A stretch of 64,000 nucleotides of DNA from Chrysoperla carnea (GCF_905475395.1 NC_058341.1:71855597-71919596), one strand, 5' to 3'. Shown: positions 26,961 to 36,845, counted from the stretch's first letter. Notes: generated from the letters alone by a model not told the origin. Made by a program: numbers and translations.

Positions 26961-27429
26961 TTCAACTATAAACTGATCATACTTAATATATGCTCTTTTG
27001 CATTTTTCACGATGTTTCAGCATTATTGGTATTAAAGTTTTTCTTTTAGCTCTTATCTCAGCAATTTGTTTGAATTAAAATATAAATATGAAAAACAGCA
27101 ATTGTGTGATTCTTGCGATTTAAATATTTTACCATACGGGCTATCTACAATGAAAATTGATATTTCGAAAAACAGAATTTGGCCTGTAATGTTTTTTCAA
27201 TTGAGTTAAACATATTAAAATTATATTTTTATTTCGACGAGATCTATTAATCGAGGAAATGAAACCAAAAAAACCGTCTAACTGAGGAATTCTCTGCTTG
27301 TCAGTAGATTTTTATGGGAGCCGGTGGAAAATGTTTGTCTGAGTGTACTGAAAAATGTCATATAGGTGAGTGCTTGTGATTTTTTGATTTACGCCCATGC
27401 GGCGGGGCAGAAGTTCCCTACTCCCGGGC

Positions 27430-28020
27430 ACCATGTTGTCTTTATTAAACATTTAAAAAAAACGATTGGATTTTATATTTTGGACAATTTTAAACATTTT
27501 TTGTACTTAACGTCAACGTTTTCGAGATATAAGCATTTGAAAAAAAAAAAATTGCCGATTTTTTTCCGAAAATTCGTTGTTAGCGAAAATAAAGATTATT
27601 TCGTGGTTCGAGTCAGAAATTTAATATGAAAGTTCTTAGATATTATAAATTTGACTATTTTAAGCATCTTGTACTCTTGCCAATTTTCACTTAACCTCAT
27701 CTTTTTTGATATATAAGCGTTTGAAAAAAAAAAAAAAAACTTTTTTTGCCAAAAATTCGTAATTGACGAAAATAAAGATTATTTTGTGGTTTTGGTTAAA
27801 AATTTGATTTGAAAACTATATGCCATTTTATTTTGGGCCATTCTAAATACTTTTTGACTCTAGGTATTTTTTGCTAAACCTCACCGTTTTCGATAGATAA
27901 GACTTTTTGATTTGATTGATTTGAAAACTATATGCGATTTTATTTTGGGCTATTCTAAATACTTTTTGACTCTAGGTATTTTTTGCTAAACCTCACCGTT
28001 TTCGATAGATAAGGCTTCGA
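27430..28020 (+). repeat. Irregular tandem repeat, ~115-190 bp units
   Basis: Each unit carries 'gatagataag' or 'gagatataagc', an 'aaacctcaccgttttcg'-like block, 'cgaaaataaagattatttyg' and a line 'ttttgactctaggtattttt'. The last two units (about 27795-27905 and 27905-28020) are nearly identical; the earlier two are more diverged and contain A runs of 11-17. Confidence 0.65.
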
Positions 28021-28662
28021 AAAAAACAAAACGCATATTTTGGCCTCAATTTCAGCTATACATAAAAAATATATGATTTTAAGCTTATTTTTTGACATTA
28101 ATTTTGAATTTTGATATTTAAATTATGAAATGTTTATCTTTTAGGTTTTTCTAAGAGTTTTTATTTCATTATTTTCATTTTTATCTGACCTAAATTTGAA
28201 AAATGGGCACTATTTATTATATTATATTTATTCATTATTTATTGGGAAGAATATAAAAATTGTTATTTTTTTAAGTATAATATACAATTTTAAAATTAAG
28301 ATAAAAATTTATTTTTAATTGATCTAAAACAAAAATTAGAATAAATAAATGCAAATTTTTAAAATAAAAAATGGATATAAAAAACTTACCAAAGTTATTT
28401 AAGAATATATTAGATTATACTGATTTGAAAAAATTGATCTAAAATAAAACATTAAAATGAATGAAAAAGCACATTCTTACAACGCAAAGAAAAATCATAC
28501 CAGGGGGTTGCTTCACTTTTTCGGGGTTATTAATGATGTGTTTTATATTATACATTAAAACACCAGTCAGATCTTTTATAAAAGTTTTAATGTTCCTCGT
28601 AATGTTTCTTTCAATGTACAGTAAATACTGCAATTGTTTTGATTATGCATATTCTATTCCGT
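28021..28662. other. AT-rich boundary between host-like DNA and gene-rich region
   Basis: No gene seen. The open frame on + at 28461-28760 lies opposite the small membrane-protein frame and has no support of its own. Confidence 0.4.
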
Positions 28663-28890
28663 TCATAATTTCCAAAAGAAACAAATCGTTGATTGTGTGT
28701 TTGTTATATTCGAATCGTTTGAAGAAGACTCTTCTTGTATTGTTTCGTAAATTTTATTGAAATTGAAATTAATTTTTTTAATATCATTTTTAATTTCATG
28801 TATTTGGAGATTGTTGACCACTATATGTGATATGACACCACACGACACAATAATGCACACAAAATACTTGATTATAATAATTTTATTCAT
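28663..28890 (-). CDS. Small single-pass membrane protein, unknown family
   Basis: I start at the ATG at 28890 rather than the longer upstream frame, because from here the protein has a clear order: MNKIIIIK, one hydrophobic segment of about 20 residues (YFVCIIVSCGVISHIVV), then a polar, lysine/asparagine-rich helix and a Ser/Asn/Glu tail (EESSSNDSN). About 75 residues. It looks like a signal-anchor protein with a short external or lumenal region. It stands at the left edge of the polymerase/SINA gene group and could belong to it. I do not recognise a family; chance coding is possible. Confidence 0.4.
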   Translation of the reverse strand: MNKIIIIKYFVCIIVSCGVISHIVVNNLQIHEIKNDIKKINFNFNKIYETIQEESSSNDSNITNTQSTICFFWKL

Positions 28891-29426
28891 TTTTAATAAC
28901 TTGAGAGAAAACGATTTTGTTGTAAGCGAATGATGTAGAAACACTAAATTCTTGAAGGAGTTAATTTTTAAAATCATATCAGGAAAAAAGAATGATGTCA
29001 TAATTTGATGAGCCCCCTAATCATCTTTCAAAAAAATTGCCGACGCATTGAATATGGTGTATTGATGATGGTAATATTGTATACCTATATATCATTTACA
29101 AACAAATAATAAAAATCATATACTCATATTTATTTTTTTTATAAATTTAATAAAATTATATTAAAATATACAAAGGGTATACTATTACGTCTAATTTTGT
29201 GAGATTATTTTTTATGTTGTTTCTAAAATCAATATTTATTATATATTTATAAACAAATATATAAAACCTTAGAGTGTATAAAGACGACACAAAGAAGTTA
29301 TTAAAAAAGATGCACGTTTAACACATTTATTTTTTTTCTATGCATATAATGGGTTTTAGTTAATGAAAACAAAACATTATTTAAACATTATTTTATGATA
29401 AAAAACGTAGGATGTAAAAAAAATTT

Positions 29427-30108
29427 TTATCTAATAATATTGCACAAAAACTGAAAAACCCGCTTTTCTGTCCCATCAGAAAACAATCTTTGAATTTGTT
29501 TGTATGATATGGAAAATTCAAAATTGGTTTTAGCCCTTAAAATATTTTTAAATGATAACATAGTATCTGCATCATAAAAGCATATTTCAATAGCTAACCT
29601 ATTTTTTAATATGATGGGAACTATTTTAAATTCAACCTCTAATAATTCATTACTATAATGAATATAAAAAAAATTCTCACCGAATCGAATAAATTTCATA
29701 ATTTCTTTACATCCTTCATTATTTTTGTATTCTAATTACAAATTAAGCTGAAGAGAAGAAGATGTTTAATATAATCTTGAGAGTTCGTAAACATTTTCCA
29801 ATTACACAATGGGAATATGCATCGTGTGATAGCCATGCTCACACAGTCATCACTCTCATGATCTCGAAATTTAGATATTGGTAATTTCTTCCCACACATA
29901 TCGTTAGGACACACAACCTCCATAGCCATCATCCTCTCCAATACTTTGTAAATTCTTTATGTTTGCGACATAAAGGACATCTATCTATTGCAGCGCTGTT
30001 TGATGCGATTGGAAAAAAATAACATCCATCACACACCGAATGGAAGTTGTCGCAGTGGTATATATTGAAGACCTCTCGACACACTTGGCAGCGGAATACA
30101 TTTAAAAT
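29427..30108 (-). pseudogene. RING + SINA-type ubiquitin ligase, copy 1
   Basis: In order from 30108 downward: a RING-like finger (CQVC, then YHCDNFHSVC, DGC, and CPLC), then a TRAF/SIAH-type zinc segment (VCPNDMCGKKL, then DHESDDC, then CIFPLCNW and HLLLF), then a beta-rich substrate-binding part (IRFGENFFYIHY to the end) comparable in layout to the C-terminal half of SINA/SIAH E3 ligases. SINA proteins ubiquitinate bound substrates in cytosol and nucleus. A one-base frame change separates RING from the zinc segment (near 29945), and a short stretch near 29735 (stop, then frame gap) separates the zinc segment from the C-terminal part. The second copy at 34953 keeps the join across that gap. 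Likely inactive now. Such ligases also occur in insect DNA viruses. Confidence 0.6.
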
Positions 30109-30173
30109 CTATATGAATGTTTTTTTTTACTATTAATTTTAAGTATAAGCAAAAAAAAAAAATAATGTGTTGA

Positions 30174-30437
30174 TCAATTAGTATTGCGTAAAGAAAGTGG
30201 TAGCGCTATACGTTTTGCAAATAAATCTGTATATTTTGTTAGATCGTAATAAAAAAACTCATCCGTTTTTTGTAATGCTTCCATCAAATTTTGCATACTA
30301 CTTAGACCATGCATTGGATACTTGACCGAGTAGAACCTCAAAATTGATCCATCCTCCCTAACCACCTTCTCAATTGCTAATTGAACTTGAAACTTCGTAA
30401 AATTAGTATCACGCTCTTGATCATACACAAAGACAAA
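30174..30437 (-). CDS. Unknown domain 'YDQERDTNF', copy 1
   Basis: About 84 residues: VYDQERDTNFTKFQVQLAIE, then VVREDGSILRFYSVKYP, then a helical part with FFYYDLTKYTDLF and ALPLSLRNTN. The frame is open upstream without an ATG (it continues through KFFVF), so this is an exon or fragment. It directly precedes the RING/SINA gene on the same strand, as does its homologue at 35577. The fixed order of this domain before SINA in both copies suggests one multi-exon gene. Family not recognised. Confidence 0.45.
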   Translation of the reverse strand, partial: FVFVYDQERDTNFTKFQVQLAIEKVVREDGSILRFYSVKYPMHGLSSMQNLMEALQKTDEFFYYDLTKYTDLFAKRIALPLSLRNTN

Positions 30438-30902
30438 GAATTTTATCTAGAGTTGCGTTAAATCCTCTTTGTTGGAATTCTTCTATTCTCTTATCAAGTT
30501 CAATCCGAGAGTCATTATACCAACTTGTAAAATCAGTTGTTTGATCCTACTTTTTAAGTTTTAATACATGGTGAAACGTGTCTATAACCTCTGTATCGCT
30601 TTTTTTAATAATAAAATCACATTTTATCCCAATAGAAATTTTAATTAGAGTATGAAGAGATGAGTATTCTTTAATTTTTTCATGCACTAGTTGTTCTTTA
30701 TTTTTAAAAAACATTGAAAGATCTTTAACGTTTTCATAATTTAATAAGCGTCCTGCAAAAACTCGATTATTAAAACAATTAATAGCTACCCATGTTTTTG
30801 TTTCATTTGATGGTGAAAGTGGTGGTAGTTCACAGGTAGATGATGATGGATCTTCATTTACTCTCGATTTAGTTGTTGGAGGTGAATGTGATGATGTTAG
30901 TC
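30438..30902 (-). pseudogene. Putative N-terminal part of a polB-element polymerase
   Basis: One frame gives WVAINCFNNRVFAGRLLNYE, then DLSMFFKNKEQLVHEKIKEY, a KISIGIKCDF strand and a stop (TAG near 30548). The same frame then continues with DFTSWYNDSRIELDKRIEEF and QQRGFNATLDKI. This order (basic strand, 'DLxxFF' helix, 'K.n...' strand, then 'W....EL..RI.EFQ.RG') resembles the region before the zinc/exonuclease part in insect and cnidarian Polinton-like family B polymerases. That comparison is from memory. The start at 30902 is set by a TTTATCCTAG acceptor. The polymerase core is absent here. Confidence 0.4.
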
Positions 30903-30960
30903 CTAGGATAAATAAAAATATTAATAAAAATTTAAAAATGATTAATAAAGGTTTTCTCAC

Positions 30961-31693
30961 CTGCTTGTTCCAGACTTCTTTTTAATATGATCTTCTTCAT
31001 TTTCTATTGTTAAGTCGATTATATCTTCCATTGTCTCTTCTCGGTGTTTTCTTTTTTTATATGTATCTCGATGGAGAGAGCGAGTAAAAAACGTTTTTAT
31101 ATTTGATTGTTTTTCACCCTGAATTTTTCTTTTCTGATGAGTACATGGTTTTTCTTCTTCAATTTTTCTTATCTGATGAGTAGATGGTTTTTTTTCTTGA
31201 TGTTCAAGCTGAGATAATATTGCTTCTAATTCTGTAAGCAGTGAATTTATTGAAGAATCATCATCATCTAATGCAGATGTAGATGCTATATTTGGGTTGA
31301 AATAACTATTTAAATCTATGTTTTTCTTACCTGTATTAAATAAAAATTATTTGGGATTTCCTTCATTGAAATTATTATATCAGACATATTCTCATCTGAG
31401 TTACTTTTAGTGTACTTTAGATGAAGCCTACGATGATATTTTCTTAGGCTTAATTGGTAGAATAGTGTTTCTACATATTCTTTTTCAAAAATATCCGGTT
31501 TTGTCGGATCACCACCATTTTCAATAAATAGACATCCTGATGAATTTCGAATATCATATATTGATTCGGTTTCACAATAAAAAAAAGTGTGTATATTTCT
31601 ATATTTTCGAAATACACGAAAACTTTTTTTTAACAGATAATCTATCTTTTTATTTAACACAATTTTTTCTTCGAAAGTTTGAATTGGTTGCAT
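30961..31693 (-). CDS. 'MxPIQ' family protein with SUMO-interaction-like motif, two exons
   Basis: Exon 1 31405-31693 (ATG 31693, MQPIQTFEEK) encodes a helix-rich domain with ENGGDPTKPDIFE. Exon 2 30961-31330 follows a 74-bp intron (GTAACT...ATACAG), phase 1 on both sides. Exon 2 is basic and low in order, with DDDDSS, two repeats of THQIRKI / THQKRKI type, and near its end DIIDLTIENEEDH, a good fit to the SUMO-interacting consensus (hydrophobic-hydrophobic-D-L-T then acidic). It ends either at a TGA directly after exon 2 or via a donor AG|GTGAGA at 30960 into the downstream polymerase-like exon; the reading phase of that join does not fit. The exon-1 domain recurs at 48151 and 56717. Divergent to the DLQGF gene at 31948. 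Confidence 0.55.
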
Positions 31694-31947
31694 CTTGTTG
31701 TTAACGTTTCAAAATATAAAACTGAACTAATTCTTTAAAACAAAATCTTATTTTTTTCGATTTCGATGAGAGAGCATTATTTGTTTAAAAAAATTTTTGT
31801 TTGTTTATATAATACAAAAAAAAAAATATGTGAAAACAAAAAGTGATACTTAAGAAAGGATTATTTATAATTTATTAATATCTTAAAAACATTCAATAAG
31901 TATATAGGGATGATAATTTTAATTTGTTTATCACTCTAATATACAAC
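31694..31947. promoter_or_regulatory. Shared upstream region of divergent gene pair
   Basis: About 250 bp between the start codons of the MxPIQ gene (-) and the DLQGF gene (+). It holds 'gtatatagg' for the + gene and, on -, 'cagttttatattttgaaacg' followed by GTTAACAA just before the ATG. The sequence AAACGTTAACAA also directly precedes the ATG of the 194-residue gene at 58574, so it may be a shared start-region element. Confidence 0.35.
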
Positions 31948-32418
31948 ATGAATTTGTTAATAATTGATTTACAAGGTTTCAAAAATACAAAAAACAATTT
32001 TATATTAAAAGAGTTGGCTCTTCTAAAAAATGGAAAGGAAATAGTACATTTCATAATCAAACCTCCCTATAAATGGGAATATCTGGATGAAAAATCACAA
32101 TCATCAAATAACTGGCTTAGTAAATACCAACATGGTCTCAAATGGGAAAGCGGTACTGCATATTTCAAGGATGTTAGACAAATTGTTGGTGATATTCTAA
32201 AAGAAGAGTATGGTAAAATTTTGGTTAAAGGAGAAGTAAAAGTGAAATGGTGTGAGGATTTATTTAATATTAATGTTTACAACATAGAAAATTTGTGGGA
32301 ATTTAATGAAGAAAAATATAATAATATTGACGAAAAAGTATTAACTAAATGTTTTTTCCATAACAAAAATTGTGCGTTAGTAAATGTTTTCAAAATTCTT
32401 CATTCATATGAAGAATAA
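31948..32418 (+). CDS. 'DLQGF' family protein, intact
   Basis: ATG at 31948 (MNLLIIDLQGF) gives 156 residues; an earlier non-ATG extension is not needed. Visible blocks: N-terminal strand IIDLQGF, then FILKELALLKNG, HFIIKPPY, NWLSKYQHGLKWESG, a helix, ILVKGEVKVKW, NIENLW and near the end CFFHNKNCALVNVF. I have seen this block order in many arthropod uncharacterised proteins near polB-type elements; the fold may be RNase H/exonuclease-like (IDLQ in the place of an ExoI D-x-E), but that is speculation and the E is missing. A 'gtatatagg' TATA-like box lies about 50 bp upstream at 31899. It is divergent to the MxPIQ gene, and the same pair recurs at 47.2-48.4 kb and 55.7-57.0 kb. This is the only unbroken copy. 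Confidence 0.7.
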   Translation: MNLLIIDLQGFKNTKNNFILKELALLKNGKEIVHFIIKPPYKWEYLDEKSQSSNNWLSKYQHGLKWESGTAYFKDVRQIVGDILKEEYGKILVKGEVKVKWCEDLFNINVYNIENLWEFNEEKYNNIDEKVLTKCFFHNKNCALVNVFKILHSYEE

Positions 32419-32960
32419 AAAAAAAAGATTGGATGTGTATATGGAAGTAAATATTTAAATATTAGATATATATTGATTTGGTTTTTATAATAATAAACTA
32501 TTATATTTCATACAATGTATATTAAAATAATAAACTCTTATAAGATAAATTATATAATAAGCATATTTATAATTCTTCCTAGAAATAATTTTTGTACACT
32601 CTAAAAAATTAAATGTAAAATCTAATATAAAATTTTTAAAATAAAAATAATATTAAATATATTTCAAAGTAATTATTTGATATTAGTTGATCCAAATCCT
32701 TTTTCTCTTTGTTTCGTTTTAGATAAATTTTCAATTTCAGGATAGTAAATTTTTTTATTTAATTAATATTTAATAAATTAAGTATTTATTATTATATCCT
32801 ATTTAAATATGTAATAAATATGAGATATAAAAAATTATCATTTTAATGGAAAATTTTTAACCAAATATTGAAGTGACCTCGAAATGGCTATTTCAATTAA
32901 AACAGGTATTAGTCAATAACAATTTTTAAAGTGTTTCTTTAAATAGAAACTTTGTCATTA
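32419..32960. other. 3' flank of the DLQGF gene, no gene seen
   Basis: AT-rich DNA with several AATAAA signals close behind the DLQGF stop ('gaataaaaaa' at about 32413). Nothing else recognised. Confidence 0.5.
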
Positions 32961-32974
32961 TTTCTTGGTTTGAC

Positions 32975-33055
32975 TTCATAGCTTAGTGGTTAGAGCAATC
33001 GCCTTCCATAGCAAAGGTTAGCGGTCAAATCTTACCCAAGTTATAACAATTTTTA
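32975..33055 (+). repeat. tRNA-like SINE head fragment
   Basis: 'tagcttagtggttagagcaa' is a perfect pol III A box in context, 'gccttccatagcaaaggt' stands where an anticodon arm would be, and 'gcggtcaaatcttacc' is a B-box-like T arm with one mismatch. The anticodon stem is poor, so it is not a working tRNA. The minisatellite starts right behind it. Confidence 0.5.
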
Positions 33056-33069
33056 AAAAATCCAACTTA

Positions 33070-33365
33070 ATACTTGTACGTCACCAGACAAGGTTTATAA
33101 CCTTGCAACCAGACAATGATCCAAGTAATTTCATCTTACGTCACCAGACAATGAGTCAGATAATTACATCTTACGTCACTAGATAATTACCTTCTTACCA
33201 GACAAGGTTCGGGGATGTGGCAGACATTTACGTCACCAGACAAGTTCAATAACCTAACAAGGTTGGGGGTGTGGTAGACATTTACGTCACCAGACAAGTT
33301 CAATAACCTAACAAGGTTGGGGGTGTGGTAGACATTTACGTCACCGGATAATGACCTAGACAATG
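33070..33365 (+). repeat. Minisatellite with 'tacgtcaccagacaa' core
   Basis: The core TACGTCACCAGACAA or a one- to two-base variant occurs about seven times. The best units are a direct ~61-bp pair, 'gttcaataacctaacaaggt' plus 'tgggggtgtggtagacattt'. GC content is above the surroundings. Confidence 0.75.
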
Positions 33366-33415
33366 ATCTTAGGGTTAATGACTCTGCTGCGCCAGAAATG
33401 GTAATTTCCTACTAC

Positions 33416-34910
33416 TCATGTTTTTTCAATGATATGTTTAGGATTCATAAATTTAACACATTTTAATCTTTGCTTTTCATTAAAACAAAAACGTTGCTTT
33501 ATTTGTTTTACACTTTCCATATAAAAGAGAATGAATTTTTCTTTAAACTGTACTATTTCCATTTCATTTATTCTAGCCACAAAGTCTTGTTTCAATAACA
33601 GGGAAATAACATTGCCACCAAGGTATACATCTTCCATTGGTACATGGTTTTGTTTATTTTCATATTCTAAATTCCAAATTTTGTTATCTAAATTCAAGTT
33701 AAGATCCTTGCTACTGTTTTTTCACCTTCAGTCAGCTGCAGTAATTCTGGTTTAATAAAACATTCCAAGATAGGTTTGTATGTTGTAAAAATCCGTTTAT
33801 ATAACAAATAAAGTTTAGGACTTTGTGATTGCATTTCTTTATTAATGTCATGGAAATAGGGCAACGCTTAATCCAAAAAAATATAAGTATAACTCTATTG
33901 AAGGATCCATGGACTTCACATGGATAGTCTGCGCTGCAAGTATCATGTCATTCAAAACAGCATTTTGGAAGTATAACTTTAAACCTGGAAGCTGTGCTCA
34001 AAGCCGTTTGACCACAGGAAGTAGAGACAGCCATTTTCTTTGAGTTGGGTGTACAATTTTGTAGGGTTTTATATCCAGAAAGGACTATAATTATTTATAG
34101 TCACCCAGACGTTTTGGACTATTTTGATTATAATTGTATACATTTCTTGCAAAATCCTCTACACCCCTCGGAAGAGTTTTGCAGGCATAAGAAGCACACA
34201 AGTGAAGCGAGTGGCAAATGCACTTCATCATGAATGAATGTGGGTTCTCATTTGCAAATAGGGTGGACAATGAATGGTGTGAACCAAACATAGTATTTGC
34301 ACCATCAACTGCAAACCCAATCATGTTCTCTTTGTAAGGAATATTTTCATTATCAAAATATTCTTTGAATTCATTATGTAATGCTGAGGCAGTGCCCTCA
34401 ACAATTGATATGAAACATAAAAAATTATAATCTACTGCTGTTCTAGCAATGAGCACCAAGTGTTTTGTTGTTGATTTGTCTGTGCTTTCATCAACAATCA
34501 AAGAAAATTTTTCAGTTTGTCAAGTCTTAACTAATTCGCTGTGAGATAATTTTCCTGTTGCATTTGTAACAATGGCTTGTGCCTTAGTTTTTTCGAATGT
34601 AATTTCTTTGGCTATTTGAGAATCCGAGCAAGCATTTTGAATAAGTTTCTTTAGGTCACTTGAGAAATAATATTATATGAATACCTTTAGTGTCTTAACT
34701 AAAATTAATTTGTTGTGAATGAAATACATCAAAACATAGCCTACATTTATTAAATAATGAATTTGTAAATCAAGCCGCAAGCATACTAACCAGCAATGTT
34801 TGAAGCCATTTCTATTTCTCCAAATTTGATTTTATCCTCAAATGACTTTCTTTTATGACTTAGTTTGCCAAAACTGGGTGATTGATAGTTGACTTGCTAT
34901 ACCTGAAAAC
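33416..34910 (-). pseudogene. hAT-type (DUF4371-like) transposase remnant
   Basis: Starting near 34910: HKRKSFEDKIKFGEIEMASN, an intron-like or inserted gap (about 34650-34805), then CSDSQIAKEITFEKTKAQAI, then a stop, then FSLIVDESTDKSTTKHL with the catalytic-type aspartate, FAVDGANTMFGSHHSLST, CICHSLHLCAS, then RKWLSLLPVVKRL near 34035. The last frame at 33416-33697 continues to a C-terminal part. This order (IVDEST, DGAN, HC.aH, RWLSL) is that of ZMYM/ZNF862-like domesticated hAT transposases. At least three frame breaks or stops. No terminal repeats found. It separates the two SINA-type copies. Confidence 0.65.
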
Positions 34911-34952
34911 AATTTAGTAGTTAACTTTTTAAAACATTGGTGTTTTATATAT

Positions 34953-35515
34953 TTAAAAAATAGAGTAAGATAACGAAAATTCAATATTGGTTTTTGCTCT
35001 TAAAATATTTTTAAATGATAACATATTATCTTCATCATAAAAACATATTTTAATAGCTAACCAATTTTGTAATATGATGGGGACTATTTTAAATTGAACC
35101 TCTAAAAACTCTTTACTATAGTGAATATAAAAAAAATTCTCACCGAATCGAATAAATTTAACCCTTTTTTTACATCCCTCATTATTATTATACTCTAATA
35201 ATAAATTAAGCTGCTCCACTGTATCGATAACAGCATGTGTTCGAATTCCTTGGAAGAGAAAAAGATGTTTAATACATTCTTGAGAATTCGTAAACAATTT
35301 CCAGTTACATAATGTACGCACTGTGTGATAGCCATGCTCACACAGTCATCACTCTCATGGTTTCGAAATTGGCATATTGGTAATTTCTTCCCACACATAT
35401 CGTTCGGACACACCACCTCCAAGTCCATCATACTTTCCAATACGCATGAACATTAAAGTATACATGAACATTGAAGACCTCTCGACACACTTGGCAGCGT
35501 TATACATTTAAAATC
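34953..35515 (-). pseudogene. SINA-type ubiquitin ligase, copy 2, RING mostly deleted
   Basis: The zinc segment (VCPNDMCGKKL, DHESDDC) and the C-terminal part (LCNWKLFTNSQECIKHLFLF, then IRFGENFFYIHY and LAIKICFYDED) match copy 1 closely and keep the LFLFQGIRTHAVIDTVEQLN join that copy 1 has lost. The RING region is reduced to CQVCREVFNVH and the rest, including CDGC and CPLC, is gone; the following 'tacatgaacattgaag' looks like a short local duplication. The C-terminus stops at 34953, about 30 residues short of copy 1, where the hAT remnant's flank begins. Cannot act as a RING ligase. Confidence 0.6.
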
Positions 35516-35576
35516 TATATGAATGTTTTTTTACCATTAATTGTGAAAAAAGTATAAAAAAATAGTGTGTTGATCA

Positions 35577-35933
35577 TTAAAAACAATTAGTATTTCGTGA
35601 AGAAAGTGGCAGCGCTATATGATTTATAAATAAATCTTTATGTTTTTCTAGATCGTAATAAAAAATGTCATCCGTTTTTTGTAGTGTTTTCATCAAATTT
35701 TGTGTACCAATCAGCCTATGATTTGGATACTTGACTGAGTAGAACCTCAAAATTGAACCATACTCCCTGACCACTTTCTCAATTGCTAATTGAACTTGAA
35801 GCTTCGTAAAATTAGTATCACGCTCTTGATCATACACATACATTTCGACAAATTTTGGTACTGATGAACTTCCCAAAAACTGTGAATTAAAACTATTTTT
35901 ATTTATTGAAAATACCTTTTCGGCTTCCACTCT
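35577..35933 (-). CDS. Unknown domain 'YDQERDTNF', copy 2
   Basis: 117 residues with a longer N-terminus than copy 1: EKVFSINKNSFNSQFLGSSS, VPKFVEMYVYDQERDTNF, then VVREYGSILRFYSVKYPN and a helical end ALPLSSRNTN. High similarity to 30174-30437 over the shared part. The conserved N-terminal stretch shows where copy 1 was joined to foreign sequence. It precedes the RING/SINA copy 2 by about 60 bp. Confidence 0.45.
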   Translation of the reverse strand, partial: RVEAEKVFSINKNSFNSQFLGSSSVPKFVEMYVYDQERDTNFTKLQVQLAIEKVVREYGSILRFYSVKYPNHRLIGTQNLMKTLQKTDDIFYYDLEKHKDLFINHIALPLSSRNTNCF

Positions 35934-36185
35934 TACAACAACAACAACACAAGTAAAATAACGTTAGCACAATTGTAAGAAACTGACTTGATAGAATTAA
36001 AATTAACGCTCAAAAGTCCTTTTATACATCATTAAAACTAACGAGAGGGAGAAAAAAATTGTTACAAAATTTTATCTCTAGATTTTTTTTTGGGGGATGT
36101 GGTGATTACCTGTTTATTTAAGAAATTGTGAGCAGGAAGTGCGAAAAGAAATGAAAATAATTTTAAATAATAATATAATTTTTAT

Positions 36186-36643
36186 TTATAATCTTTTTAC
36201 ATCATTTGTAAGTGGATTATATTCGACAATACGATCATGCAAAATTAGACAATATACACTAGTATAGGCTGAATATTAGATTTACATTTGAATTCAATTT
36301 TAAGATCCACTGGTCCAGTCTTTATTTCATCCATTTGGTGTGAACAATTTATGAGGGCAATGGGAGCTATTTCTTTGAATTGTGTGGGTGTTAAGAGAGG
36401 TTGGCTGTTAGTTTTATAATATGATTCTTGAAATTTTGAATACATGTCGTATAGTAAAGCATATCGATTATTTTGAAAATCTGTATTCAGATCACTGTAT
36501 GGACACACATCTGAGTTTAAAAACACTTTTATATCAGTCAAATTTCCATGACCAAAACGACTTGCATCCTTCTCCTTCACGTTTCGTCGATTAGTTTGTA
36601 GAGCGACGAAAACATATGAGGGCTTTAGTTTCAAAGTGTACAT
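36186..36643 (-). pseudogene. Capsid-like protein of polB elements, C-terminal half
   Basis: Starting at 36643: PSYVFVALQTNRRN, FGHGNLTDIKVFLNS, CPYSDLNTDF, ALLYDMYSKFQESYY, QPLLTPTQFKEIAPIALINC, GPVDLKIEFK; then one frame change near 36270; then CLILHDRIVEYNPLTN and a stop at 36186. I recognise this block order from insect proteins next to Polinton/adintovirus-type polymerases, where it is thought to be the double-jelly-roll major capsid protein. The identification is from memory. The N-terminal part lies at 39538-39690; a DUF7869-type transposon gene sits between them on the same strand. Confidence 0.5.
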
Positions 36644-36845
36644 TCTCCATATTCACTAAATTTTCAGAAAACGAAAAAAACTAATAACTTAATCAATAAA
36701 TGTTTTTTCTCCATTCGGATTTTTTTAACCTTTTCATATAGTTATGCCAAGATGATTTACCAGTTTTTTGCTTAAAAAAACTAGATTTTGTCGTCGTTCT
36801 GACACAATTTTGTTTGGAGATTGTACAGTATGAAACTAACAATAG
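36616..36845. repeat. Left-side inverted/terminal repeat of the DUF7869 element
   Basis: 36616-36652 (agggctttagtttcaaagtg plus tacattctccat) is the inverse of 39488-39524. At about 36818 'ggagattgtacagtatgaaa' is a direct match to repeats at 39240-39500. These paired sequences bracket the DUF7869 transposase gene. Confidence 0.45.

Larger units (their letters stand above)
23480..27250 (+). pseudogene. Decayed C2H2 zinc-finger gene cluster in tandem repeats
   Basis: Recurring fragments read like zinc-finger pieces: LCKNCSKT near 23768, LCENCGKT near 26255, and H-T-G-linker forms RKRIHTEGKSFSC near 24225 and KRIHTGKKTF near 26297. C2H2 fingers use C-x2-C, H-x3-H and the TGEKPF linker, so the resemblance is to that family, but no finger is complete and frames are broken. 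Large repeats tie the region together: 23570-23830 recurs at 26100-26320, and 23880-24010 recurs at 27085-27250. Probably a duplicated, dead zinc-finger gene; the functional assignment is an inference. Confidence 0.45.

Noticed and set aside
28461..28760. 99-codon frame on +
   Set aside because: Low-complexity hydrophobic reading opposite another small frame, with no start context or homologue in the window.
30904..30960. N-terminal signal peptide or membrane anchor
   Set aside because: The stretch has donor, pyrimidine-rich tract and acceptor of an intron, and there is no ATG at its start.
33070..33365. CRISPR-like array
   Set aside because: Repeats are imperfect, spacing is irregular and the segments between are themselves repeated; the genome is eukaryotic.
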